Positions 8,073 through 17,783 of a stretch of DNA of 64,000 nt are shown here, one piece after another. The stretch covers positions 1-64,000 of the forward strand of contig JARLHA010000041.1 in the NCBI GenBank assembly GCA_031292485.1. The letters are read 5' to 3'. The notes beneath the pieces are model-generated. The model searched no databases and was not told the origin of the DNA. It was given only the letters and a program-made list of their open reading frames with translations. Numbering within the stretch: the stretch's first letter is position 1; every line of letters starts with the position of its first letter. Made by a program: the position numbers and the translations under genes. This DNA is from Mucilaginibacter sp. (lineage in GTDB: Bacteria > Bacteroidota > Bacteroidia > Sphingobacteriales > Sphingobacteriaceae).

Positions 8073-10295
8073 TTACGCCCCTAAAATTTCATGAAGCACA
8101 TTATCATAAACCATTTTAATATCGGTAATGTGACCGAATGATTCGTCATCAATAGCTAAAGCACCGCTGGTAACGCTGCCCAACAGGCTAAAATCAACTT
8201 CGCTGGTGGCCATCATTTCAATAAAACGCTCATGGTCAGCCGGGCTAACGCTTACGGCCACCCTTCCCTGTGCTTCGCCAAAAAGGAACGCATCTTTGCG
8301 GATAGAACTGTCTGATGCTATTTCGAATCCAAAACCATTCGGCAGTGATGACTCAACTAACGTAACATATAAACCACCGTCTGAAACATCATGGGCCGAT
8401 TGGATCACTTTATGTTTGATCAGTTGTTTGATCACCTGGTGCATGGCATATTCGTTATCCAAATCGAAATACGGCGCGGGTGCGGCCAATATTTTGTGGT
8501 AAGATGCCAGGTATTGTGATGAAGCAATATCATTTACCGATTCACCGATCAGATAGATCAAGTCACCCGGTTTTTTAAAATCCGAGGTCATCAGGTCCGA
8601 CAGATCGTCCATCACTCCAAGCATCCCAATAGTTGGCGTCGGGAAAACGGGACCTTCATCCGATGACTGGTTATAGAAACTTACATTCCCACCCGTTACC
8701 GGCGTTTCAAACTTGCGGCAAGCCTCGCCCATCCCTTTTATAGCGCCCACAAACTGCCAGTAAACTTCGGGTTTGTAAGGATTGCCAAAATTAAGGCAAT
8801 TGGTTATGGCAACAGGTTCGCCGCCTGCACAGGTAATGTTTCGGGCCGCTTCCGCAACCGCGATAGCAGTCCCTTTTTGAGGATCGGCATATACATAACG
8901 TGATTGACAATCAACAGTAATCACTATGGCTTTGTCGGTATCTTTAACTGCTATAACAGATGCGTCGCTGGGGCGGTTGGTAGTCATGGTTGAAGTGCCG
9001 ATCATGGAGTCATATTGATCAGTAACCCACCGTTTTGATGCAATATTCGGATGACTGATCAAATGTTCAGCAACAGCTAAAAGATCAGCCGGCTCCTCAA
9101 TATCATCTATATTAAATTGCTGATTTTTTTGAAAATAGGCCGGCTCACGGTATTCGCGCTCATAAATCGGAGCACCGCCGCCTAATACCAAATCGTCTGC
9201 AGGCACGTCGGCAACCAGCTCGCCATTCATATAATATTCAAGGCGTTGAGTGTCGGTTACCTCGCCGATGATAGCGCAGTTTAAATCCCATTTATCAAAA
9301 ACAGCTTCTACTTCTTTTTCCCTTCCTTTATAAACCACGATCAGCATCCGTTCCTGAGATTCTGAAAGTAATATTTCGTAAGGCTTCATGTGTTCCTGGC
9401 GCATAGGCACTTTATCCAGGTATATTTTCATCCCATGCTCCCCTTTTGCCGACATTTCGGAGTTGGAGCAAATGATACCGGCCGCGCCCATATCCTGCAT
9501 GCCCACTACAGCACCGGTCTTTATCACTTCCAATGTTGCTTCAAGCAGCAGTTTTTCCTGGAAAGGGTCGCCCACCTGAACAGCGGGAAGGTCGTTTACC
9601 GAATCTTCGGTAATGTCTTTTGAAGCAAAGGCTGCCCCATGAATCCCGTCTTTACCTGTTGCCGAACCTACAATATAAACCGGGTTGCCAACACCGTAGG
9701 ATGTTGCCGAAACCGTTTCACCAGCTTTTACAATACCGGCAGAAAAGGCGTTTACCAGCGGGTTAACATTATAACATTCGTCAAAAAAAAGTTCGCCGCC
9801 CACTGTAGGGATGCCAAAAGCATTGCCATAATGGCTAATGCCTTTTACTACGCCTTTTATAAGCCATTTGGTACGATCAAGCGAAAGATCGCCGAAGCGC
9901 AGGGAATTTAATTGGGCGATAGGCCTTGCCCCCATGGTAAAAATGTCACGGTTAATGCCCCCTACCCCTGTTGCTGCGCCCTGGTAAGGCTCCAATGCAG
10001 ACGGGTGGTTATGTGATTCTATCTTAAACGCACAGCCTATGCCACCGCCCAAATCAACCAACCCGGCATTTTCTTCACCGGCTTTTGCCAGCATACGCGG
10101 GCCATCTTTAGGCAGTGTTTTTAACCAGGTAATGGAGTTTTTATAGGAACAATGTTCGCTCCACATTACCGAGAAAATAGATAACTCGGTAAAGTTAGGC
10201 ACGCGTCCTAATATTTCTATTATTCTGTCAAATTCTTCGGGTAATAAACCAAGGTCTTTGGCTGTTTCAACGGTTGTTAATTGCAGGTGCTCCAA
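8073..10295 (-). CDS. purL: Phosphoribosylformylglycinamidine synthase subunit PurL
   Basis: This enzyme performs step four of purine synthesis, converting FGAR and ATP to FGAM with ammonia delivered by the PurQ/PurS partners. I set the start at the TTG at 10295, giving 740 residues that begin (M)EHLQLTTVETAKDLGL, as in small-type PurL. The upstream in-frame ATG at 10385 would add 30 hydrophobic residues encoded by the AAAGG-rich repeat, with no place in this soluble enzyme. Recognisable features include MWSEHCSYKNS, ESHNHPSALEPYQGAATGVG and DMGAAGI. PurQ and PurS genes are not in the window. Confidence 0.93.
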   Translation of the reverse strand: MEHLQLTTVETAKDLGLLPEEFDRIIEILGRVPNFTELSIFSVMWSEHCSYKNSITWLKTLPKDGPRMLAKAGEENAGLVDLGGGIGCAFKIESHNHPSALEPYQGAATGVGGINRDIFTMGARPIAQLNSLRFGDLSLDRTKWLIKGVVKGISHYGNAFGIPTVGGELFFDECYNVNPLVNAFSAGIVKAGETVSATSYGVGNPVYIVGSATGKDGIHGAAFASKDITEDSVNDLPAVQVGDPFQEKLLLEATLEVIKTGAVVGMQDMGAAGIICSNSEMSAKGEHGMKIYLDKVPMRQEHMKPYEILLSESQERMLIVVYKGREKEVEAVFDKWDLNCAIIGEVTDTQRLEYYMNGELVADVPADDLVLGGGAPIYEREYREPAYFQKNQQFNIDDIEEPADLLAVAEHLISHPNIASKRWVTDQYDSMIGTSTMTTNRPSDASVIAVKDTDKAIVITVDCQSRYVYADPQKGTAIAVAEAARNITCAGGEPVAITNCLNFGNPYKPEVYWQFVGAIKGMGEACRKFETPVTGGNVSFYNQSSDEGPVFPTPTIGMLGVMDDLSDLMTSDFKKPGDLIYLIGESVNDIASSQYLASYHKILAAPAPYFDLDNEYAMHQVIKQLIKHKVIQSAHDVSDGGLYVTLVESSLPNGFGFEIASDSSIRKDAFLFGEAQGRVAVSVSPADHERFIEMMATSEVDFSLLGSVTSGALAIDDESFGHITDIKMVYDNVLHEILGA

Positions 10296-10341
10296 TGTAA
10301 TGTTGTTTTCTGAAAGGATGCACAAAATTAGGAAAAAAGCT

Positions 10342-10441
10342 GAAAGGTAAAAGGATAAAGGTGAAAGGTTTAGGGTAAAAAACAAAGTGATCTAACGGAT
10401 GAAAGGTAAAAAGTATCCTATTAAAACACCTCTTACCTTTC
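10342..10441. repeat. AAAGG-rich repeat with a hairpin after tonB
   Basis: GAAAGGTAA occurs at 10342-10350 and 10401-10409, and its reverse complement TTACCTTTC at 10433-10441. The 10401-10441 stem-loop lies 12 bases past the tonB stop and may terminate that transcript. Similar AAAGG-type arms occur after the S41 peptidase gene (58380-58440) and after the phzF gene (62251-62308). Confidence 0.5.
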
Positions 10442-10452
10442 GCCATTTTGCT

Positions 10453-11292
10453 TTACTTATCGTCGGTATTCACCTGAAAATTAACAGGAAGCATATATTT
10501 CACCCTCACAGCCTGTCCGTTTTGCATACCAGGTTTCCAGGCTTTCGCTAATTTAAGCACCCGCACAGCTTCTTCATCAAATCCATTTCCCGCAGGTTTT
10601 ATCACCGTAATATTTGACAAGGTTCCGTCTTTTTCAATAATGAAACTCACAATCACTTTTCCGTCTATACCATCTTCCTGCGCTTGCCCGGGGTATCTTA
10701 AATTCTTACTCAGGAATTTCGCCCAGGCTTTATCGCCACCTATAGGTTCGGGCATTACGTCTAATCCAAAATCAGGATGTACTGAATTATCGACAGCCGG
10801 TGTACCTGTCCCGGCTGTTGTTGATACAGGCGGCCCCTCGTTGGTTCCTTTAACACCAGTACTTGTTGTTTGCCCCACTGCACCTGTGATATCCACATTT
10901 TTGGGCGGCTGCTCTGTTATCGTGTTATCGGGCTTTACAACCAGCGTAACTAACCTTGTCGTAGCTACGGGTGGCGAAGGAGGCAGCGCTTTTACGGGTT
11001 TTACAGGGGCAGGCGGATCCGGCCTTTTTATAGCTTTTACAGGCGGAGGTAAAACTGGGGTAATAGGTGGTGCAATATCCACTACTGTGCGGCGTTCCAG
11101 CGGCTGAGTAGAATTAAATGCAATAGCCGCGCCAATTAACAAACCAACACCTAAAAAGGTAATTGCCATCGACCTGATCATGTTAGAGGCGTAGTTTTGC
11201 CTCAGATCATAAGCTCCATACGCTTTGTTACGGTTGTCAAATACAAGATCGAGCCACTCGGTCTTGTACAAATCAAATTTTGAGATAAGCAT
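10453..11292 (-). CDS. Energy transducer TonB
   Basis: TonB carries energy from the inner-membrane proton gradient to outer-membrane TonB-dependent receptors. The 279-residue protein has a cytoplasmic start with the Bacteroidetes signature WLDLVFDNRNKAYGAYDLRQ (about residues 14-33), one transmembrane helix at about 40-61, and a long Pro/Lys-rich periplasmic spacer (PPPVKAIKRPDPPAPVKPV). The C-terminal TonB domain (about 190-275) has YPGQAQEDGIDGKVIVSF and ends MLPVNFQ. No ExbB or ExbD genes are adjacent. It could serve the receptor at 22618. Confidence 0.9.
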   Translation of the reverse strand: MLISKFDLYKTEWLDLVFDNRNKAYGAYDLRQNYASNMIRSMAITFLGVGLLIGAAIAFNSTQPLERRTVVDIAPPITPVLPPPVKAIKRPDPPAPVKPVKALPPSPPVATTRLVTLVVKPDNTITEQPPKNVDITGAVGQTTSTGVKGTNEGPPVSTTAGTGTPAVDNSVHPDFGLDVMPEPIGGDKAWAKFLSKNLRYPGQAQEDGIDGKVIVSFIIEKDGTLSNITVIKPAGNGFDEEAVRVLKLAKAWKPGMQNGQAVRVKYMLPVNFQVNTDDK

Positions 11293-11470
11293 TTTGATTG
11301 AAATTAAATTTTACTATTTAACGCAATCAAAATATTAAATATTGCTCCTTTATTGCAACATTGTAACATTTAGCAACATTTCAACCATACTCAAAAAATT
11401 TATGAGTTTATCATTATAACAACCCCAAAATTAGTAAACTCTCAAATAAATGCAACAGTGTGGATTTAAA

Positions 11471-12049
11471 CTACCACTTATCCGTCACCACTTTTTTAAC
11501 TGCTTCTTCTTTTTTCTTCGCGGGAGCTTTTAACATAAAGCTTTTTAACTTGTCGCCCCATTGTTTACAAAAAGCGCCGGTTTCATCCAGGTAACTATCC
11601 AACTCCTTTTTCTCAAGCCTGGAAGAAGCGGTTTCTAAAGGAATATCAACGCCTTGCTGCGGCACAAAGTTCCCGTACCTGTCGCGTTGGTAAGGAGTAA
11701 ATACAAAATTGGTTAACCAAAACCGATACTTCTGATCTTTACATTCAATGTTAAGCTCATATGCTACTTCGCCTTTTTCATGGCGCATTACTGATACTCC
11801 GCCATAGGTTAAAAATTTCCCTTCGCCCTTCAGGCTCTCCCCCCCGGCCCACTTCACCACGGTTTTGGAATAAGCAGTCTTCAAAAAATATCCTCCTCTT
11901 TCGTGCAGGGTATCAGCGGGCAGCGCGGGCATATCAACCACCTGGTAATATATATATTTATTATGCTCATCAAATGACAGCAAATTCTGTTGGGCAAATG
12001 TATTTTTTGCGAACAGGATACCAAGCAAACCAATTAATAATGTTTTCAT
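11471..12049 (-). CDS. Secreted protein of unknown function
   Basis: The 192-residue protein begins with a cleavable signal peptide (MKTLLIGLLGILFAKNTFAQ) and is therefore periplasmic or exported. The mature part alternates strands and charged turns (HERGGYFLKTAYSKTVVKWAG, then GKFLTYGGVSV) and ends in a Lys-rich helix. The pattern resembles the DUF4468 domain found in many Bacteroidetes secreted proteins, but I cannot confirm this by eye. It follows the barrel protein gene and its terminator on the same strand. Confidence 0.7.
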   Translation of the reverse strand: MKTLLIGLLGILFAKNTFAQQNLLSFDEHNKYIYYQVVDMPALPADTLHERGGYFLKTAYSKTVVKWAGGESLKGEGKFLTYGGVSVMRHEKGEVAYELNIECKDQKYRFWLTNFVFTPYQRDRYGNFVPQQGVDIPLETASSRLEKKELDSYLDETGAFCKQWGDKLKSFMLKAPAKKKEEAVKKVVTDKW

Positions 12050-12060
12050 GCCATAAAGAT

Positions 12061-12094
12061 AAAAGCCGCTCCCGATAATTCGGGAACGGCTTTT
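12061..12094 (-). terminator. Rho-independent terminator after the barrel protein gene
   Basis: AAAAGCCG-C-TCCCGA pairs with TCGGGA-A-CGGCTTTT across a four-base loop, with one C:A mismatch. On the minus strand it lies 24 bases past the stop codon of the gene at 12118 and ends in a T run. It is just upstream of the next minus-strand gene, so that gene may have its own promoter. Confidence 0.75.
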
Positions 12095-12117
12095 AAATAA
12101 TTTATTAACAATAGGTT

Positions 12118-13206
12118 TTAGAACGCGTAAACAGCGGCCAAAACAAATTGCGAGGCGCCTGTTGTGTAATTGTTACTTCCATTAACAAACATGTCGCTTT
12201 TTGACGTATTGTCAAATCTTACTTCCGGGATCAGGGTTAACGGGCCTGCTTTGATATTAGCTGTAAAAGTGATGCCGGTTACTGATTCGCCTGCTGCGGG
12301 GCCTAAGCCACCGGTTGAATATGTACCGGTTTTGGTTGTGAAATATTCACCCCTTAATCCAAGTGTTACCGCTTTTGATACGGCAACCTGCGGATATAAG
12401 GCTACACCTGAAAAACCACCGGTTACTCCGTTTGATGCAGAGAAATCAGCAGCGTTTAACCCGAGTTTAAAGGCACTTGTAATTTGATAGGCAGTTGTAA
12501 GGTCAAATTCTGTTCCGTATGATGAGCCGGTTACTACGTTCAGGTAGGCTGTCCAGTCTTTAACAGGGGTTACGGTTAACTGAGCGCCAAAAGTATTAAC
12601 CTTTCCACCTGACTGGTAAACATTCCAGTAGTCATTAAATATACCCGCCATTAAGCTAACTTTGTCCGAAAAAGCATAAGTTGCTTTCAAGCCAGCATTC
12701 TGGAAGGGGCCGTTGGTGAATAAATAAGAAGTCGAGTAGTTAAAGTTAGCTGCGGGGCTAATCACTTCGTAGCCAACAAAGGTTGCCATATACCCGCCTG
12801 TCATGCTAAATTTATCGGTAAAAGCATAGGTCACATTTAAATTCTGGATATGGTAGCTGGAATAAGCCACACCTGTTGAATTACCAACATAAGCTAATCC
12901 CGGATCAGCATTCGGGATGGATTGCTGCTGCCCGCGCGGCCCGAAAGACAATTCACCCACAAATGATGCTTTGCCCACAGATTTCTTTAAACCAAGGTCG
13001 ACCATACCGATCGAGATGGAATTTAATTCGTTCGCGAAGCTGGTTGGAATGTTTGCCTTTCCCGAAAAGTCCGTTTTAAAATACGTATCTACCGAACCGC
13101 TCAGCACTAAGGGCGCATCCCCGGTGGTTTTAATCGTGTCCTGCGCGTTGGCAGCAAGACTGAAGGATGATGCAGCAAGTATTAAAAGTAGAAATCTTTT
13201 TTTCAT
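12118..13206 (-). CDS. Outer-membrane beta-barrel protein (OmpL-like porin)
   Basis: The 362-residue protein has a signal peptide (MKKRFLLLILAASSFSLAANAQ) and then alternating aromatic and polar strands to the final AAVYAF, ending in the terminal Phe expected of outer-membrane barrels. SGSVDTYFKTDFSG near the start and NKSDMFVNGSNNYTTGAS near the end fit the Bacteroidetes OmpL-like barrel family. These genes commonly sit beside ammonium transporter genes, as here. An ammonium- or small-solute channel role is inferred from context, not shown. It ends in a clear terminator at 12061-12094. Confidence 0.8.
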   Translation of the reverse strand: MKKRFLLLILAASSFSLAANAQDTIKTTGDAPLVLSGSVDTYFKTDFSGKANIPTSFANELNSISIGMVDLGLKKSVGKASFVGELSFGPRGQQQSIPNADPGLAYVGNSTGVAYSSYHIQNLNVTYAFTDKFSMTGGYMATFVGYEVISPAANFNYSTSYLFTNGPFQNAGLKATYAFSDKVSLMAGIFNDYWNVYQSGGKVNTFGAQLTVTPVKDWTAYLNVVTGSSYGTEFDLTTAYQITSAFKLGLNAADFSASNGVTGGFSGVALYPQVAVSKAVTLGLRGEYFTTKTGTYSTGGLGPAAGESVTGITFTANIKAGPLTLIPEVRFDNTSKSDMFVNGSNNYTTGASQFVLAAVYAF

Positions 13207-13355
13207 GATAATTAAATTGATTGATAAGTTTTGTTGAATTATTAATAGTTTGGTTTGATTGAATTGCGAAGTTATAGCACATAATACCCTTGTCTGAATT
13301 ATTTTATAGAAATTCAGCAGATGTATTAAATAAATTACATTAATCTTTTAAAGAA

Positions 13356-13415
13356 CCCTTGTATAGCTGATTGCAGGATGTTAATCATTGAACAGATCAA
13401 CCAGCTATACAAGGG
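13356..13415 (-). terminator. Long stem-loop between amt and the barrel gene
   Basis: CCCTTGTATAGCTG (13356-13369) is perfectly complemented by CAGCTATACAAGGG (13402-13415), with 32 bases between. On the minus strand it begins 15 bases after the amt stop and is followed by TTCTTT. The long loop and weak T run make it either a terminator or a processing site that lets amt be expressed more than the downstream barrel gene. Confidence 0.6.
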
Positions 13416-13430
13416 CATTATATTTTAAAT

Positions 13431-15053
13431 TTAAGCGGTTACTTTTCCGTCTTTTTCAAAAAGGCCGGTTAAGCTAACATCACCATCTTCATAGTCGTAA
13501 GCCGAAGCGCCGTGATCGAACATATCCAAGCCACCAGGACCAGTTTCGCCATGTGCTTCAACACGCAGTTTCCATGGATGCGGTAATTGCATGATTAGTT
13601 TCATCATTACCCAGGTAACTACAAATACTGCAATCGCAATGGTAAACGTACCGATAGCCTGCGCTTTCAAAACGCTGAAATCGCCACCGTAAAACAAACC
13701 TTTTACCGGAGCTGAATTATCAGCGCCGTAAGGGCCTGTGGCACCGAACTGACCAGAAGCAAACAAGCCTAAAGACAACGTTCCCCAGATACCGCAGAAG
13801 CCATGAACCGGCACCGCGCCGATTGGATCGTCGATACGTAAGTACTCCAGTAATTTAACGCCACCAAATACAACGAAACCGGCTACACCGCCTAATAAAA
13901 CGGCGCCCAGCGGGCTAACCCAGTAACAAGGACAGGTGATAGCAACCAGGCCTGCAAGGAAACCATTTACGGTAAAACCGAGATCGAATTTACCTTTGGT
14001 TGATCCCCACCATAAAGCAGCTGCCATAGCGGTAAAACCACCGGCACAAGCTGCAAGCGTTGTGTTGGTAGCAACGCGACCAATACCAATAGCATCCATA
14101 GCTGAAAGTGTACTGCCAGGGTTAAAACCATACCAACCGAACCACAGGATAAAACCACCTACGGCTGCCATTGGCAAGTTGTGGCCCGGAGGCATACCGC
14201 CGCCATCACGTGCAAACACACGGCCGATACGTGGCCCGAGAACTACAGCTCCTGCAAGTGATGCCATACCCCCAATAGTGTGTACAACGGTTGAACCGGC
14301 GAAATCGCGGAAGCCTTGACCTAAGGCCGGAAAGAAATTACCTTTTGAGCCCATTAAAGCCAACCATCCATCAGGCCCCCAAGCCCAGTGACCGATGATA
14401 GGATAAATAAACCCGGTGATACCGATACTGTAAAGAATATCGCCACGGAAACCTGTACGGCCAATCATCGCACCAGAAACCACAGTTGAGCAGGTGTCAG
14501 CAAAAGCGTACTGGAAGATCCAGTGAGCAATAATAGGTACGCCGGTTGTAAGATAAGTATCAGTTGGGTTGCCAACAGTAGTTCCCTGCAGGAAAAACCA
14601 ATGTAAACCTATAAATCCGTTACCATAACTAAACATAAAAGCGTAACCAATTGCGTAAAATAAGATACCGCAAAGACAGGTATCAAAAATACATTCCATC
14701 AAAATGTTAACGGTTTCGCGTTTACGGGCAAAGCCAATTTCGAGCATTGTAAAACCCGACTGCATTGCAAACACCAGGAATGCAGCAACCAACGTCCATA
14801 CAGTGTTGATAGAATCCATCGAGCCCTTGGCTGTGTTGATGATGGAATGCTCAAGCGCTGTAGTATCAGCCTTGGCAGTAACCGCAGCATGCGCAGCGGT
14901 ACCGAAAAAACCAGGTAAGGTAAAAATGGCTAATACGACAAGCCCAAGGCCTATCATTTTTCCAGCCAAAATGGTTCCGCCAAGGGCCCATTTTTCGCGC
15001 GTCAGTTGTCGGACTGAACTGAGCAAATTGAACTTTGTAACGTTTACTTTCAT
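13431..15053 (-). CDS. amt: Ammonium transporter Amt
   Basis: Amt proteins form trimeric inner-membrane channels that take up ammonium. The 540-residue protein has a TM1-like first helix (about residues 30-50), then about 11 helices. MLEIGFARKRETVNILMECI, WGPDGWLALMGSKGNF, DFAGSTVVHTIGG, WFGWYGFNPGSTL and PVHGFCGIWGTLSLG are Amt signatures, and the last includes the conserved His of the pore. The long N-terminal extension and the acidic C-tail are typical of Bacteroidetes members. No GlnK/PII gene follows, which is unusual for bacterial amt loci. It diverges from glnN across 555 bases. Confidence 0.95.
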   Translation of the reverse strand: MKVNVTKFNLLSSVRQLTREKWALGGTILAGKMIGLGLVVLAIFTLPGFFGTAAHAAVTAKADTTALEHSIINTAKGSMDSINTVWTLVAAFLVFAMQSGFTMLEIGFARKRETVNILMECIFDTCLCGILFYAIGYAFMFSYGNGFIGLHWFFLQGTTVGNPTDTYLTTGVPIIAHWIFQYAFADTCSTVVSGAMIGRTGFRGDILYSIGITGFIYPIIGHWAWGPDGWLALMGSKGNFFPALGQGFRDFAGSTVVHTIGGMASLAGAVVLGPRIGRVFARDGGGMPPGHNLPMAAVGGFILWFGWYGFNPGSTLSAMDAIGIGRVATNTTLAACAGGFTAMAAALWWGSTKGKFDLGFTVNGFLAGLVAITCPCYWVSPLGAVLLGGVAGFVVFGGVKLLEYLRIDDPIGAVPVHGFCGIWGTLSLGLFASGQFGATGPYGADNSAPVKGLFYGGDFSVLKAQAIGTFTIAIAVFVVTWVMMKLIMQLPHPWKLRVEAHGETGPGGLDMFDHGASAYDYEDGDVSLTGLFEKDGKVTA

Positions 15054-15608
15054 TGTTTGTTTGTTTAGTTTAATTTAGTTTGATTGATTCGATTATTTAA
15101 TACGTAAATAGTTTATATAACATTAAGGAAATAAATTTGACGCTTTTTATCGATGTTTTTTATGAAAAATTTAATAATTGCAATCATTTTATAAATATTT
15201 CCATGAAAATATGGATGTTTTTTAATAAAAACAAATTTTAAAACAATTATTTAACGTTAAATTCATAATTTTTATGAAATTTATAAAATTCACTATTTTT
15301 TTACCCTTTTTTTTGAATTTTTCACAACAAAAAACATAACAGCAATTTTTACATAGTTTTTTTTACACTTTTTTGCTGAATTTTCTTTGTAATTAATCAA
15401 TTAACTTGAATTATTAATAAAAAACCACCAATAGTAGCCATAAAATGTTTAATTTTATGAAAATTAGCATCAAAAACAGCAAATTGCCACTTATTTTAAA
15501 CAAAAACGCGCCATTTTAAGCTCAATATTTATTTCTGCTAAAAATTATACATTTATATAAAGTATAATTCTATTTTTGAACGTAAACCCATTTATAAAAT
15601 TCCATTTC
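15054..15608. other. AT-rich divergent intergenic region between amt and glnN
   Basis: About 555 bases with no open gene, dominated by A and T tracts. It must hold the divergent promoters for the Amt and glutamine synthetase genes. I can place one -7 element for glnN at 15571-15578. No clear operator palindrome or second consensus promoter is visible on the amt side. The size and AT content leave room for upstream activator sites, which fits nitrogen-responsive control but does not prove it. Confidence 0.6.
15571..15578 (+). promoter_or_regulatory. -7 element for glnN
   Basis: TATTTTTG fits TAnnTTTG and ends 30 bases before the ATG at 15609, giving a leader of about 24 bases. It contains the TTG that would be the start of a longer glnN frame (15576), so transcription from here would exclude that longer start. 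No convincing -33 element is present. Confidence 0.5.
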
Positions 15609-17783
15609 ATGGCTAACATCCGATTCCAGGCGCTGCAGTCCGTATTAACAAGGGTAATACCCGAAATTAAAACACCGTCTTCAAAAATTTCCGATTATTA
15701 TTCTGCCAATGTTTTCGATAAAAAGAAAATGAAAGAGTTTCTTTCGACAGAAGCATACCAGGGCATCATTAATTCTATTGAAAAAGGAGAACCTATTCCC
15801 CGCGACCTGGCAGAACAGGTTGCTTCGGCAATGAAATCATGGGCCATCGGAAAAGGCGCCACACATTATACACACTGGTTTCAACCCCTTACCGGCTCAA
15901 CTGCCGAAAAGCATGATGCATTTTTTGAACCGACGCCGGACGGAAGTGCTTTGGAAAGATTTTCAGGCGACGCCCTTGCACAGCAGGAGCCTGACGCATC
16001 TAGTTTCCCGAGCGGTGGTATCCGGAATACTTTCGAGGCCAGGGGCTATACCGCATGGGACCCCTCGTCCCCAGCCTTTATTATGGCACGCACCTTATGT
16101 ATTCCAACAGTGTTTGTTTCCTATACAGGTGAAGCCCTCGATTACAAGGTTCCATTATTAAAGGCACTAAATGCCTTAGACAAAGCCGCTGTAGACGTTT
16201 GCCATTATTTTGATAAAAGCATTGAAAAGGTAAATGCCTCACTGGGTATAGAACAGGAATATTTTTTGGTTGATATTGCCTTATTTAATGCACGACCTGA
16301 CCTGTACCTTACGGGCCGTACCCTTTTTGGCCATATGTCAGCAAAAAACCAGCAATTGGAGGATCATTATTTCGGTTCTATCCCTGAAAGGGTCTACACA
16401 TTCATGCAGGACATGGAAACCGAAGCCTTATTATTAGGCATCCCATTAAAAACACGGCACAATGAAGTTGCGCCTTCGCAATTTGAATGTGCGCCTATTT
16501 ACGAAGAGATTAACCTGGCGATAGATCATAACCAATTATTGATGGACCTGATGGACAGGGTTGCCAAGCGCCATAATTTCAAAGTGTTGCTGCACGAAAA
16601 ACCCTATGCGGGCATCAACGGGTCGGGGAAACATAACAACTGGTCGATGATCACCAACACCGGGAAAAATTTGTTATCACCCGGAAAAACGCCAAAAAAC
16701 AACCTGATGTTCCTGGCTTTTTTTGTAAATACCATCAGGGCGGTTTACGAGCATGCTGATCTGTTAAGGGCATCTATCGCTTCCGTAAATAATGATCATC
16801 GCCTGGGCGCCAACGAAGCGCCGCCGGCCATCATTTCAATTTTCCTCGGCAGCCAGTTAAGTGACCTGCTGGACGAAATTGAAACCTCAAGGATCAGTAA
16901 AAAAATAAAGGATGATGCCTTATTATGGCAGGGAATCCCCAAAATTCCACAGATATTAAAAGACAATACCGACCGCAACCGTACCTCGCCATTTGCATTT
17001 ACCGGCAATAAGTTTGAATTACGTGCCGTTGGGTCATCGGCAAATTCAGCAAGCCCGATGACTATTTTGAACGTAATTGTAGCTGATCAGCTCAAGAAAT
17101 TCAAATACGATGTTGATAAACTGATAAAAAAGGGCGAAAAGAAAGACGTCGCCCTATTAATAGTGATCAAAAGGTATATAAAAGAGTCAAAGAATATCCG
17201 TTTTGAAGGAAATGGCTACAGCGAAGATTGGGAAAAAGAAGCAGCTTTGCGTGGCCTTCCTAATATAAAAACCACCCCTAAGGCGCTTGATGCTTTATTA
17301 TCTGATAAAACAGACTTGCTTTTTTCTGAAACAGGGGTATTTACCAAGAGAGAAGCACATGCACGCCATGAGATCCTTTTAGAGGCCTTTTATAAAAAGC
17401 TCCAGATAGAAGCCCGGGTTATCGGGGAGCTGGGTGTTAATATTATTATCCCGACAGCAATATCATATCAAAGCAAACTGATACAAAATGTACAGGGGTT
17501 AAAGGGGCTTGGCCTGGGTGAGGAAACCTATAAGTCGCAATTAGAGCTCATTATCAAAATATCAGAACATGTAAGCTTTATTAAGACCGATATTGACAGA
17601 ATGGTAGCTGAACGCAAAAAAGCCAATAATATTGAAGACCTGCGCGAAAAAGCCATTGTTTATGATGAAAAGGTGAAACCATTTTTCCAGGCGATCCGCT
17701 ATCATGTAGATAAACTGGAACAGCTGGTAGATGACTCTGAGTGGCCGCTACCTAAATTCAGGGAATTGCTGTTTATCAAATAG
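15609..17783 (+). CDS. glnN: Glutamine synthetase type III
   Basis: The enzyme makes glutamine from glutamate, ammonia and ATP. It belongs to the large type III group known mainly from Bacteroidetes and cyanobacteria. With the ATG at 15609 it has 724 residues and starts MANIRFQALQS, like the 729-residue Bacteroides enzyme; the alternative TTG at 15576 adds eleven non-conserved residues. Type III signatures are QEPDASSFPSGGIRNTFEARG, NEVAPSQFE, NGSGKHNNWS near residue 338, and DRNRTSPFAFTGN. Together with Amt next door and glutamate synthase at 37967-43965 it forms the ammonia assimilation route. Confidence 0.95.
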   Translation: MANIRFQALQSVLTRVIPEIKTPSSKISDYYSANVFDKKKMKEFLSTEAYQGIINSIEKGEPIPRDLAEQVASAMKSWAIGKGATHYTHWFQPLTGSTAEKHDAFFEPTPDGSALERFSGDALAQQEPDASSFPSGGIRNTFEARGYTAWDPSSPAFIMARTLCIPTVFVSYTGEALDYKVPLLKALNALDKAAVDVCHYFDKSIEKVNASLGIEQEYFLVDIALFNARPDLYLTGRTLFGHMSAKNQQLEDHYFGSIPERVYTFMQDMETEALLLGIPLKTRHNEVAPSQFECAPIYEEINLAIDHNQLLMDLMDRVAKRHNFKVLLHEKPYAGINGSGKHNNWSMITNTGKNLLSPGKTPKNNLMFLAFFVNTIRAVYEHADLLRASIASVNNDHRLGANEAPPAIISIFLGSQLSDLLDEIETSRISKKIKDDALLWQGIPKIPQILKDNTDRNRTSPFAFTGNKFELRAVGSSANSASPMTILNVIVADQLKKFKYDVDKLIKKGEKKDVALLIVIKRYIKESKNIRFEGNGYSEDWEKEAALRGLPNIKTTPKALDALLSDKTDLLFSETGVFTKREAHARHEILLEAFYKKLQIEARVIGELGVNIIIPTAISYQSKLIQNVQGLKGLGLGEETYKSQLELIIKISEHVSFIKTDIDRMVAERKKANNIEDLREKAIVYDEKVKPFFQAIRYHVDKLEQLVDDSEWPLPKFRELLFIK

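Noticed and set aside
10296..10385. N-terminal hydrophobic extension of PurL
   Set aside because: It is encoded by AAAGG-rich intergenic repeat and has no counterpart in this soluble enzyme; the TTG at 10295 gives the conserved N-terminus.
13936..14319. 127-residue plus-strand frame inside amt
   Set aside because: It is antisense to a clear membrane protein gene and has no recognisable feature.
15576..15608. TTG start for glnN
   Set aside because: It lies inside the -7 promoter match, and MANIRFQALQ from 15609 aligns with the known GSIII N-terminus.
15054..15608. Replication origin in the AT-rich amt-glnN gap
   Set aside because: There is no DnaA-box cluster or dnaA neighbour that I can see, and promoters explain the AT content well enough.
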